Source: an archaeon (GTDB taxonomy: Archaea; Hydrothermarchaeota; Hydrothermarchaeia; Hydrothermarchaeales; Hydrothermarchaeaceae). Taken from it: a DNA stretch of 9,420 nucleotides. Below the pieces are notes generated by a model. That model was not told where the DNA came from and ran no database searches. It saw nothing but the letters and a program-made list of their open reading frames with translations. Location: assembly GCA_018830205.1 (NCBI GenBank), contig JAHJSX010000183.1, forward strand, positions 1-9,420, in the 5' to 3' direction. The translations under genes and the position numbers were made by a program. This document shows positions 1-5,130 of this stretch, one piece after another (position 1 is the stretch's first letter; each line of letters begins with the position of its first letter).

Positions 1-460
1 AAAGAGAGAGCGTGCCCTCTGTGTTGGTATATATGCCGATGAGAAGCCGCTCTAAAAGGCCCGCGTCTTTGGTATATGCGGAAAGGGCATATCTTCCTGC
101 GCTGTCAGCCTCCTGGCGCATTTCGAAGGCCCTTTGTGAACCGTCCTTTGTACCATACAGCACGACCTCTGCTCCAGGAACGGGGCGGCCCGCTTCATCC
201 TTCACGATGCCAGAGACATCCACGAGGAGCGAAAAACCCGGGAGCCATTCGGCTGAAAACAGGCCATCTTCTATTTTTTCTTCAACTTCCTTTGCAATGT
301 CCGCAATGCCTGCTGGCGGAACGCAGCCCCCGCAGTTTTCCATTACGATGAGTTCTACGCCCGCCTCCTGCGGCGCTTCCTGGGGCCCAAAAAGCAGCTT
401 CGGGCCTGCAAGTGCTGCGCCAATTACAAACAAAACAAGAAAAAAATATCCGGCCTTCAT
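1..460 (-). CDS. Secreted protein with CxxC segment and carboxypeptidase-regulatory-like domain (partial, 3' end missing)
   Basis: An open frame without stops runs leftwards from an ATG at 460 off the window edge; 153 residues are visible. Residues 1-18 look like a signal peptide: one lysine, then a hydrophobic run ending in ALA. Residues 35-65 read as a beta strand, then C43-G-G-C46, then an acidic/lysine-rich helix, an order resembling the start of a thioredoxin-like fold. Residues 82-130 contain VSGIVKDEAGRPVPGAEV and a later DSAGRYAL, typical of the carboxypeptidase regulatory-like (transthyretin-like) beta-sandwich found in many surface proteins. It therefore probably acts outside the membrane. 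The gene is divergent from trxB across 68 bases and shares its TATA region. GTGAT at 467-471 (minus strand) could be a weak ribosome site. The thioredoxin-fold reading is inference; the beta-sandwich reading is firmer. The C-terminal part is not visible, so overall function is unknown. Confidence 0.8.
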   Translation of the reverse strand, partial: MKAGYFFLVLFVIGAALAGPKLLFGPQEAPQEAGVELIVMENCGGCVPPAGIADIAKEVEEKIEDGLFSAEWLPGFSLLVDVSGIVKDEAGRPVPGAEVVLYGTKDGSQRAFEMRQEADSAGRYALSAYTKDAGLLERLLIGIYTNTEGTLSL

Positions 461-495
461 TTTATTATCACGGCAAATTAACAAATTTCAGGAAA

Positions 496-504
496 TGTAT
501 AAAT
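496..504. promoter_or_regulatory. TATA element shared by two divergent genes
   Basis: TGTATAAAT on the plus strand reads ATTTATACA on the minus strand, a good archaeal TATA box in both directions. Its centre (about 500) lies 29 bases before the trxB ATG at 529, which predicts a leaderless or nearly leaderless trxB transcript. It lies 40 bases before the ATG at 460, which predicts a leader of about 13 bases for the leftward gene. No second convincing TATA box is seen in the 68-base gap. Confidence 0.55.
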
Positions 505-528
505 GTTAGTCCTCTTAGTTCTTTTATT

Positions 529-1455
529 ATGGAAGAGCATGATCTTATTGTAATAGGCGCAGGCCCAGCAGGCATGACAGCCGGGCTTTATGCCGCGTGG
601 TCAAACATTGATTCCCTTGTTATAGAAACAATTGGGCCCGGCGGACAGATGGCGACGGCCCATAACATCAAGAACTACCCCGGCTTTCCTGATGGGATAG
701 GCGGGATGGAACTCGCGGAGCTCATGAAGACCCACGCAGAGAACCTTGGGGCAATCATCAAGAGCTTAGACGAGGTAAAAAAAGTAGAAAAGAAAGGCAA
801 CCACTTTAATGTCACAACCTACCAGGGCAAGTACAAGGCAAAGGCAGTCATCATTGCCACAGGGCTTTACAGAAAGAATCTAGGCGTGCCCGGTGAGAAG
901 GAGTTCAAGGGAATGGGGGTCTCCTACTGCGCGACATGCGACGGCCCGTTCTTCAAAGACCGCCGTACGGTGGTAATAGGGAGCGGCACCCACGCTGCCT
1001 CCGAGGCAATATACCTGAGCGACATTGCAAGCGAGGTAAAACTCATCATGAAGCGCGACCATCCCATAATAACAAACAAGGACACAGAAAGGCAGCTCGA
1101 AGAGAGCAAGATAGAGGTTCTCACTAATACAGAAGTGCTTGAAATTATCGGCACCAAGATGGCAGGCGGCATAAGGGTAAAGGACACAAAAACAGGGACT
1201 GAGCGTACAATTGAGACGGACGGCGTATTCATAGAGGCGGGCAGGCTCCCAAACATTGCCCTGCTCGAAGGGCTTGATGTCAAGACAGATGAGAAAGGCT
1301 ACATAATCACAAACGCCCTTCAGGAGACAAGCATCAAGGGGCTTTATGCAGCAGGCGACGTAACAGCCGGCAAGGTCAAGCAGGTCGGGACCGCAGTGGG
1401 CCAGGGAACGATAGCGGCACTTTCCGCTCGGGACTATATCAAGAGCATGAAATGA
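529..1455 (+). CDS. trxB: Thioredoxin reductase-like flavoprotein, NADPH motifs degenerate
   Basis: This 308-residue protein has the length and layout of low-molecular-weight thioredoxin reductases, which pass electrons through FAD and a CxxC pair to thioredoxin. The FAD-binding GAGPAG is at 10-15, the redox pair CATC at 134-137, and the second FAD motif (GLYAAGDV) at 271-278. The nucleotide-binding domain has GSGTHA at 151-156, where NADPH enzymes usually have GGGxxA. The segment at 174-180 is MKRDHPI instead of the NADPH-phosphate-binding HRRxxxR, so the electron donor may not be NADPH. The ATG at 529 is preferred over upstream codons because the TATA box lies 29 bases before it and homology begins there. 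The TGA overlaps the ATG of ftr, so the two are probably co-transcribed and translationally coupled. Family assignment is secure; the cofactor is open. Confidence 0.93.
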   Translation: MEEHDLIVIGAGPAGMTAGLYAAWSNIDSLVIETIGPGGQMATAHNIKNYPGFPDGIGGMELAELMKTHAENLGAIIKSLDEVKKVEKKGNHFNVTTYQGKYKAKAVIIATGLYRKNLGVPGEKEFKGMGVSYCATCDGPFFKDRRTVVIGSGTHAASEAIYLSDIASEVKLIMKRDHPIITNKDTERQLEESKIEVLTNTEVLEIIGTKMAGGIRVKDTKTGTERTIETDGVFIEAGRLPNIALLEGLDVKTDEKGYIITNALQETSIKGLYAAGDVTAGKVKQVGTAVGQGTIAALSARDYIKSMK

Positions 1456-2321
1456 AAATCGATGATACATATGCCGAGGCATTTGATGGGCTTTATTCCC
1501 GGATAATAATCACGGCACGGGACGAGATTTATCTAAGAACAGCAGCCCTTGGCGCAACGGCGCTGCCCTCGACGGTCGTGGGCAGGACTGAGGGGGGAAT
1601 TGAAAACTGGCTAACTCCTGATGAAACGCCAGATGGCCGTCCAGGGGTGCTGGTTCAGGTCTGGGGCCCATTCAAAGAGGACCCGGCCAATTTTGAATAC
1701 GAGTACTCTCTTCGCATACGCCAGGGCATACTCGTGGTACCAACGACCGCAATCTTTGATGCAGCAAACACAGAGAAAAAGCTGGACATGATGAACAAAG
1801 TGGGCCACTGCGGGGACGGATACGAGGAGACAGTCAACCTTTACGGCAGGGACATTATAGCGGTGCCCCTGATGATGGGCGACTTTTTAATTGAACGCTA
1901 TCTTGGCTACGGCAAAGGAGTCATGGGAGGGAATGTCTGGTTTTTGTGCGAGAGCATGGACGTGGCAATCGAGGCGGGAGAAAAGGCAGTAGACGCAATA
2001 CTCAATGTCCAGGGCGCAATCACACCATTTGGCATCTGTTCGGCAGGCTCGAAAGTCGAGACAAACTATCCAGAAATAGGCCCAACAACGAACCACCCTT
2101 ACTGCCCGACGCTTCGGGGCAAGATTGAGGACTCAAAGGTTCCAGAAGGCATCGTCTCAATCCCGGAAATCGTGATAAACGGCACGACACTAGCCGTTGT
2201 AAAAGATGCGATGCGCGCGGCCATAAATGCGGCAGAAGGCGTGAAGGGCGTGCGCGAGGTCTCAGCAGGTAATTACGGCGGAAAGCTCGGGAAGCATAAG
2301 ATTTATTTGAAGGAGCTTTAG
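1452..2321 (+). CDS. ftr: Formylmethanofuran:tetrahydromethanopterin formyltransferase
   Basis: Ftr transfers the formyl group between methanofuran and tetrahydromethanopterin in the cytoplasm, a step of methanogenesis, of the archaeal Wood-Ljungdahl (methyl) branch, and of formaldehyde oxidation. The 289-residue length is close to the roughly 297 usual for the family. Conserved blocks visible here are the N-terminal DTYAEAF (5-11), ETPDGRPG (58-65), CGDGYEE (120-126), the small-residue-rich GKGVMGGN (154-161), PTTNHPYCPT (211-220), EIVING (239-244) and SAGNYGGKLG (271-280). The start ATG overlaps the trxB stop as ATGA. The stop codon overlaps that of the convergent rhomboid gene by four bases. 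No other methanofuran or H4MPT gene is in the window, so the direction of the pathway cannot be told. Identity is confident from the recognised blocks. Confidence 0.95.
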   Translation: MKIDDTYAEAFDGLYSRIIITARDEIYLRTAALGATALPSTVVGRTEGGIENWLTPDETPDGRPGVLVQVWGPFKEDPANFEYEYSLRIRQGILVVPTTAIFDAANTEKKLDMMNKVGHCGDGYEETVNLYGRDIIAVPLMMGDFLIERYLGYGKGVMGGNVWFLCESMDVAIEAGEKAVDAILNVQGAITPFGICSAGSKVETNYPEIGPTTNHPYCPTLRGKIEDSKVPEGIVSIPEIVINGTTLAVVKDAMRAAINAAEGVKGVREVSAGNYGGKLGKHKIYLKEL

Positions 2322-2929
2322 TCCTTCATTCTCTCCATCTCATTCTCAAGCGCTTCAATATCCCCCTCTTCCAGCTCTACTTTCTCATCCGTCCCTTGAT
2401 ACCAGTCCCGGGTTATCACGTAGCCGACCGCGAATCCAAACACAAGCCCACCAAGGTGGGCCGCAAAACCTGTGCTTTTTGCAAGTATGAAAAAGAAAAA
2501 GCCATATAGAATTGCGTTTTTGATGCCCCCAGGGTATTTCCCGCGCAGGGCCACGAGATTAGCGCCGAGAATGCCAAATATGGCACCGGATGCACCCGCT
2601 GATATCGACTCCGGGGGGTACAAAAGGAACGCAAGCGAGGCAAAAAGACCCGATGTTATGTAGATGGCCAGAAACCGCCCCCTACCGTAAAGCTCCTCCC
2701 CTTTGGGGCCAAAGAGCGCCAGGAATATCATATTATATCCCAAATGCGCGATATCGAAGTGGAAAAAGAGCGACGTAATTGGCTGCCAGAGCCCTCCCGA
2801 GGTAAGGCCTTCCCGGGAAAGCCCAAACATTCGCACAAAACCGACATCTATTTGCATCATGTTCGAGCCCGCAACTCCCAGGACCACGTAAGCTGCAACG
2901 TTTATCAAAATAAGTGCTCCGGTGACCAT
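2318..2929 (-). CDS. Rhomboid family intramembrane serine protease
   Basis: This 203-residue, mostly hydrophobic protein has the rhomboid core, which cleaves membrane proteins within the bilayer. The catalytic serine lies in GASGAIFG (S114) and the catalytic histidine in AAHLGG (H158). The HxxxN pair of the second core helix is H62 and N66 in AHLGYN. Six or so membrane segments can be drawn, starting at residues 3-20. The tail after residue 175 is acidic and presumably cytoplasmic or peripheral. The start is set at the ATG at 2929 because a TATA box is centred 27 bases upstream (leaderless transcript). A TTG at 2950 would add seven residues but lies inside the TATA region. Its stop overlaps that of ftr. 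All key residues are present, so it is probably active; the substrate is unknown. Confidence 0.93.
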   Translation of the reverse strand: MVTGALILINVAAYVVLGVAGSNMMQIDVGFVRMFGLSREGLTSGGLWQPITSLFFHFDIAHLGYNMIFLALFGPKGEELYGRGRFLAIYITSGLFASLAFLLYPPESISAGASGAIFGILGANLVALRGKYPGGIKNAILYGFFFFILAKSTGFAAHLGGLVFGFAVGYVITRDWYQGTDEKVELEEGDIEALENEMERMKD

Positions 2930-2951
2930 GAAACCTATTCTGCATACCAAT

Positions 2952-2960
2952 ATAATATAT
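2952..2960 (-). promoter_or_regulatory. TATA box of the rhomboid gene
   Basis: On the minus strand the sequence reads TATATTATA, centred near 2956. That is 27 bases before the rhomboid ATG at 2929, so a leaderless transcript is expected. This spacing is the main argument for the chosen start. Confidence 0.55.
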
Positions 2961-2963
2961 TTT

Positions 2964-3202
2964 CTGTCAAAATTATCGAAATGTTGCTAAAGTCAATAGA
3001 ACAGTCCTTTTCTAAAAAAACAGTTAAAATAATCCTAAAAATAAAAATTAAGTTCAGAGAAACGTATTGAAACAATTAAACGTATCTTATAACCATTTTT
3101 CTTATGGAGAACTGTCAATGTGATGCACACACCCCCTCTAAACAAAAAGGAACATTTTGCAACGTTTAAAAACAAAAAACAGCCTAAATTCGTTCTTTAA
3201 TG
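2964..3202. other. AT-rich intergenic region without a convincing gene
   Basis: This stretch lies between the rhomboid promoter and the dyad of the next gene. It is much richer in A and T than the flanking genes and holds many A runs. AAACGTAT occurs twice (3060-3067 and 3078-3085), 18 bases apart. A 21-codon frame (3104-3169) encoding a peptide with three cysteines is present but unsupported. I see no tRNA, clear snoRNA boxes or coding frame of useful length. It may hold regulatory sites or a small RNA. Confidence 0.4.
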
Positions 3203-3229
3203 TTTCAAAAGGGCAATAATTGCCTGAAA
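3203..3229. promoter_or_regulatory. Two-tier dyad symmetry (probable operator) abutting a TATA box
   Basis: The inner arms are GGCAAT (3212-3217) and ATTGCC (3219-3224), a perfect 6-base inverted repeat around one A. The outer arms are TTTCA (3203-3207) and TGAAA (3225-3229), also perfectly complementary but offset by four bases on the left side. The element ends four bases before the TATA box at 3233, covering the position where TFB contacts DNA. A dimeric regulator bound here could block or stimulate TFB recruitment. The symmetry is seen directly; the operator role is inferred. Confidence 0.5.
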
Positions 3230-3232
3230 ACC

Positions 3233-3241
3233 TATATATAT
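3233..3241 (+). promoter_or_regulatory. TATA box of the 73-residue protein gene
   Basis: TATATATAT is centred at 3237, which predicts transcription starting near 3263 and a leader of about 45 bases. Unlike several genes here that look leaderless, this one has a leader. It contains a short hairpin (AAGCG/CGCTT, 3269-3283) and a Shine-Dalgarno GAGG at 3295-3298. Confidence 0.55.
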
Positions 3242-3307
3242 GCCATATGTTCATAAAGATAGCAATCAAAGCGTGAATCGCTTGCCAAACAAACGAGGAA
3301 ATAAAAA

Positions 3308-3529
3308 ATGAGAAAGTTTGGAAACACCGCAAATAAAATAAGAGCAATAATGAGTGTAGTAGACGACTCAGGCGAAAGGCTGAAAGGTAGAGAGATCGCC
3401 AAAAGGCTTGAAATACAGGGATACGAGGTAAAAGAGGGCGACATAAACATGTTCATCTACCACTACATGCTCTACAAGTACCTTACCCGCGAGCGCGTGG
3501 ACAGGGTGAATTACTACCAAGCTATATAA
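3308..3529 (+). CDS. Small conserved-looking protein, possibly winged-helix DNA-binding
   Basis: This 73-residue protein is not one I recognise. The order is a helix (residues 6-18), a short polar turn, GREIAKRLEIQGYEV (27-41), then a helix with INMFIYHYMLYKYL (46-59) and an end with RERVDRVNYYQAI. 'Increase in helix, turn, second helix, short strand wing' is the pattern of small winged-helix regulators, with 46-59 as the candidate recognition helix, but the match is by pattern only. GAGG at 3295-3298 sits nine bases before the ATG, supporting this start. The gene stands alone: its own promoter with a dyad upstream and a terminator 15 bases after the stop. If it binds DNA, control of its own dyad would be a simple hypothesis. 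Confidence 0.75.
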   Translation: MRKFGNTANKIRAIMSVVDDSGERLKGREIAKRLEIQGYEVKEGDINMFIYHYMLYKYLTRERVDRVNYYQAI

Positions 3530-3544
3530 GCCGGTGCTTATCAA

Positions 3545-3579
3545 GCCTGCTTATGCAGGCCTTTCCTCCCTCTTTTTTT
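3545..3579 (+). terminator. Hairpin plus T-run terminator
   Basis: GCCTGC (3545-3550) and GCAGGC (3555-3560) form a perfect 6-base stem with a TTAT loop. A pyrimidine-rich stretch follows, ending in seven T (3573-3579). It lies 15 bases after the stop of the 73-residue protein gene and before the next promoter, so it separates two transcription units. In archaea the T-run alone could be enough; the hairpin may add stability. Confidence 0.65.
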
Positions 3580-3590
3580 CAATCAAAAGG

Positions 3591-3598
3591 TTTTTATC
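3591..3598 (+). promoter_or_regulatory. Weak TATA box before the zinc-knuckle gene
   Basis: TTTTTATC is centred near 3595, about 53 bases before the ATG at 3648, predicting a start near 3622 and a leader of about 26 bases. That leader contains the ribosome site AAGGTGG at 3634-3640. A TATAAAA at 3623-3629 is too near the ATG to fit with the ribosome site. Confidence 0.35.
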
Positions 3599-3647
3599 TG
3601 CATGCGTTCCAGTCAAGGCTCTCTATAAAAATTAAGGTGGTTGAGAA

Positions 3648-3806
3648 ATGGAAGAAAGAAAAATTAAATGCCCTCATTGTGGTGAAGATATGAACATCGA
3701 GCTCCAGCTCCAGAACATTGAAAAGATCGAGCTTGGCATCGGAATAAAGGTCTTCAAGAAAAAGGAAGACGATAAGAAGAAATCTCAAGCGAAAAAGAAA
3801 AACTAA
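3648..3806 (+). CDS. 52-residue protein with one CPxCG zinc knuckle
   Basis: This short gene encodes MEERKIKCPHCGEDMNIE at its start, with C8-P-H-C11-G forming a classic zinc-knuckle half site. There is no second cysteine pair, so a full four-cysteine zinc site would need a dimer or a partner. The tail (residues 37-52) is almost entirely lysine, with a few acidic residues, suggesting nucleic-acid or ribosome contact. AAGGTGG at 3634-3640, seven bases before the ATG, supports translation. The CPBP protease gene follows 26 bases later on the same strand, so they may form an operon. The function is unknown. Confidence 0.75.
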   Translation: MEERKIKCPHCGEDMNIELQLQNIEKIELGIGIKVFKKKEDDKKKSQAKKKN

Positions 3807-3832
3807 AAAGCAGGAAACACACACTTGAGGGC

Positions 3833-4438
3833 ATGAACCGACTGGTTTTTGTCTTTTTGGCCCTCGCTTTGCTCCTAATAGATAGGAGCTTTTTATCCGG
3901 TGGCTTTTTCGAGTGGATTTTAAAAGAGACCCTGCTTCTTACAGTCATACCGCTTTTAAGCCTGTATTTTTTTAAAATCAGTCCCGGGGAGGTTGGACTT
4001 TCACTTAAAAGCTGGAGGCTTTCTGTAAAGTATGCTGGAGCCCTGCTTTTGCTTGCAATTCCTATAATGCTTTACGGCGCAGGCCTTGAGTCCTTCCGCG
4101 CGTATTATCCAATGTGGGCGCCCGCAGGTGATTCTTTGCGGAATTTCCTCCTCTACCAATCAATGATTGCTATTTTGATGTTCAACACCGAATTCCTGTT
4201 CCGCGGCTATCTGTTGTTCTCTTTGGAGAAGGAATTAGGAAAAACACCGGCGCTGATTCTCCACGCAATCCCATACATGCTCGTGCACATCGGCAAGCCC
4301 GGGCTTGAGGTGCCCTACTCGTTTTTCGCGGGGCTTGTGTTTGGATATATGGCGCTCAAAACAAGGTCGATATTGCCAGGCTTTCTGGTGCATTTTCTTG
4401 GTTCGGCAGGGTTTGAGGCGAGCGTTTTGTACTTATAA
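3833..4438 (+). CDS. CPBP (CAAX-type) family intramembrane metalloprotease
   Basis: This 201-residue, highly hydrophobic protein has the CPBP/Abi layout, a family that includes Rce1 CAAX proteases and bacteriocin-immunity proteins. Motif 1, usually EExxxR, reads TEFLFR (119-124): the second glutamate (E120) and R124 remain but the first is threonine. Motif 2 (FxxxH) appears as YMLVH with H152. Motif 3 is GFLVH with H187. E120, H152 and H187 could still form the metal and catalytic site. The start at 3833 is the only ATG at the beginning of the hydrophobic region; GAGG at 3827-3830 is too close to be an ideal ribosome site, so start confidence is moderate. The end overlaps the convergent GINS gene by six bases. 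The substrate is unknown. Confidence 0.85.
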   Translation: MNRLVFVFLALALLLIDRSFLSGGFFEWILKETLLLTVIPLLSLYFFKISPGEVGLSLKSWRLSVKYAGALLLLAIPIMLYGAGLESFRAYYPMWAPAGDSLRNFLLYQSMIAILMFNTEFLFRGYLLFSLEKELGKTPALILHAIPYMLVHIGKPGLEVPYSFFAGLVFGYMALKTRSILPGFLVHFLGSAGFEASVLYL

Positions 4439-5032
4439 CTTTATCTCTTCGGCCGCGCCCTGCTCTATAAGCGCCCTCGCGTTTGCGTCCGGCAGGCTCA
4501 CGACGTCCTCTTCCTGAAACTCCCCGTATATCTTGCCGTCGGCCCCGACAATTGACGGGAGGTCTTTTGTGATGCGCACAGTGACAAGCGAGATTTTCTT
4601 TTCAGGTGCTGCCTCTTTTTTTTCCTGTTTCTTTTCTGCCTTTTGCTTTTTCACTTTTTTCGGGGGCCCCCCTTCTAGAATCGCTCTGCGGTTTTCCTTC
4701 AAAACGTCGGCCACGTCGCCGAGCATCTTCTCCTCACTTTCGGTTAGGTCCTCCATCTCGAATTCCCCGCCATCGCGCCGGACGTAGTTGAGCGCGCCAA
4801 GCACAACCTTGCGCTCCCGGATTTCATAAAGGTCCAAAACCACAGATTTTACATTTTCGAGTTCGCGCAGAAGCTTGCTCCCCTGTTTTGTATTGCCCCT
4901 GCTTTCGTCGTATCGAGCCTCAAGCTCGCGTATGACGCTTTGAACTTCCTCATAAAAATCCCCCTCCAACTCCTGAAGATAGGGCGACATCTTCTCTTTT
5001 CTGTAAATGTCAAGCAGGGTCTCTGTGTCCAT
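4433..5032 (-). CDS. DNA replication factor GINS, Gins51-type (A-B domain order)
   Basis: GINS bridges MCM and Cdc45/RecJ-like protein in the archaeal replicative helicase. This 199-residue protein has a helical A domain (about 1-120, with LDLYEIRERKVV at 67-78). A lysine/glutamate-rich flexible linker follows at 121-147. A C-terminal B domain spans 148-199, with VRITKDLPSIVGADGKIYG and then EEDVVSLP. The A-then-B order is that of the Gins51 (Sld5/Psf1-like) subunit. The ATG at 5032 is preferred because a TATA box is centred 28 bases upstream; a longer frame to 5080 would swallow that box and adds no conserved residues. The 3' end overlaps the CPBP gene's stop. Confidence 0.88.
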   Translation of the reverse strand: MDTETLLDIYRKEKMSPYLQELEGDFYEEVQSVIRELEARYDESRGNTKQGSKLLRELENVKSVVLDLYEIRERKVVLGALNYVRRDGGEFEMEDLTESEEKMLGDVADVLKENRRAILEGGPPKKVKKQKAEKKQEKKEAAPEKKISLVTVRITKDLPSIVGADGKIYGEFQEEDVVSLPDANARALIEQGAAEEIKL

Positions 5033-5055
5033 GTGGTATGAGTTGTGTGTGCAAG

Positions 5056-5064
5056 AATATAATA
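5056..5064 (-). promoter_or_regulatory. TATA box of the GINS gene
   Basis: The minus strand reads TATTATATT, centred at 5060 and 28 bases before the ATG at 5032. A leaderless transcript is predicted, in line with the missing ribosome site. Confidence 0.55.
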
Positions 5065-5083
5065 GTAACGCATTTCCCACAAA

Positions 5084-5092
5084 TTTTTTATT
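5084..5092 (+). promoter_or_regulatory. TATA box of the surface-protein operon
   Basis: TTTTTTATT is centred at 5088, which predicts transcription from about 5114 and a leader of about 17 bases. That leader carries GGAG at 5117-5120 and GAGG at 5124-5127 before the ATG at 5131. It lies about 20 bases from the divergent GINS TATA box. Confidence 0.45.
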
Positions 5093-5130
5093 GGCCGGCG
5101 ACCATTGAAGTACATAGGAGAGAGAGGCAC

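Noticed and set aside
12..509. Rightward open frame of 165 codons at the left end
   Set aside because: Serine/proline-rich composition with no domain; it is antisense to the leftward signal-peptide protein, which has clear protein features.
880..1482. Leftward 200-codon open frame inside trxB
   Set aside because: It is the antisense shadow of a well-conserved gene; its cysteine-rich, patternless translation matches nothing.
2930..2950. TTG at 2950 as start of the rhomboid protein
   Set aside because: It would place translation inside the TATA region; the ATG at 2929 fits the promoter spacing.
3104..3169. 21-codon frame encoding a peptide with three cysteines
   Set aside because: It lacks a ribosome site and a well-placed TATA box, and is too short to judge; kept only as a possibility in the intergenic region.
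3269..3283. Small hairpin (AAGCG/CGCTT) in the leader of the 73-residue gene as a riboswitch
   Set aside because: A five-base stem with a five-base loop is too small, and no known riboswitch pattern is present.
3138..3456. Leftward open frames overlapping the dyad and the 73-residue gene
   Set aside because: Phenylalanine-rich translations typical of antisense AT-rich DNA, with no promoter or ribosome site.
5033..5080. N-terminal extension of GINS by 16 residues
   Set aside because: It would include the TATA box and the expected transcript start; the added residues resemble no GINS sequence.
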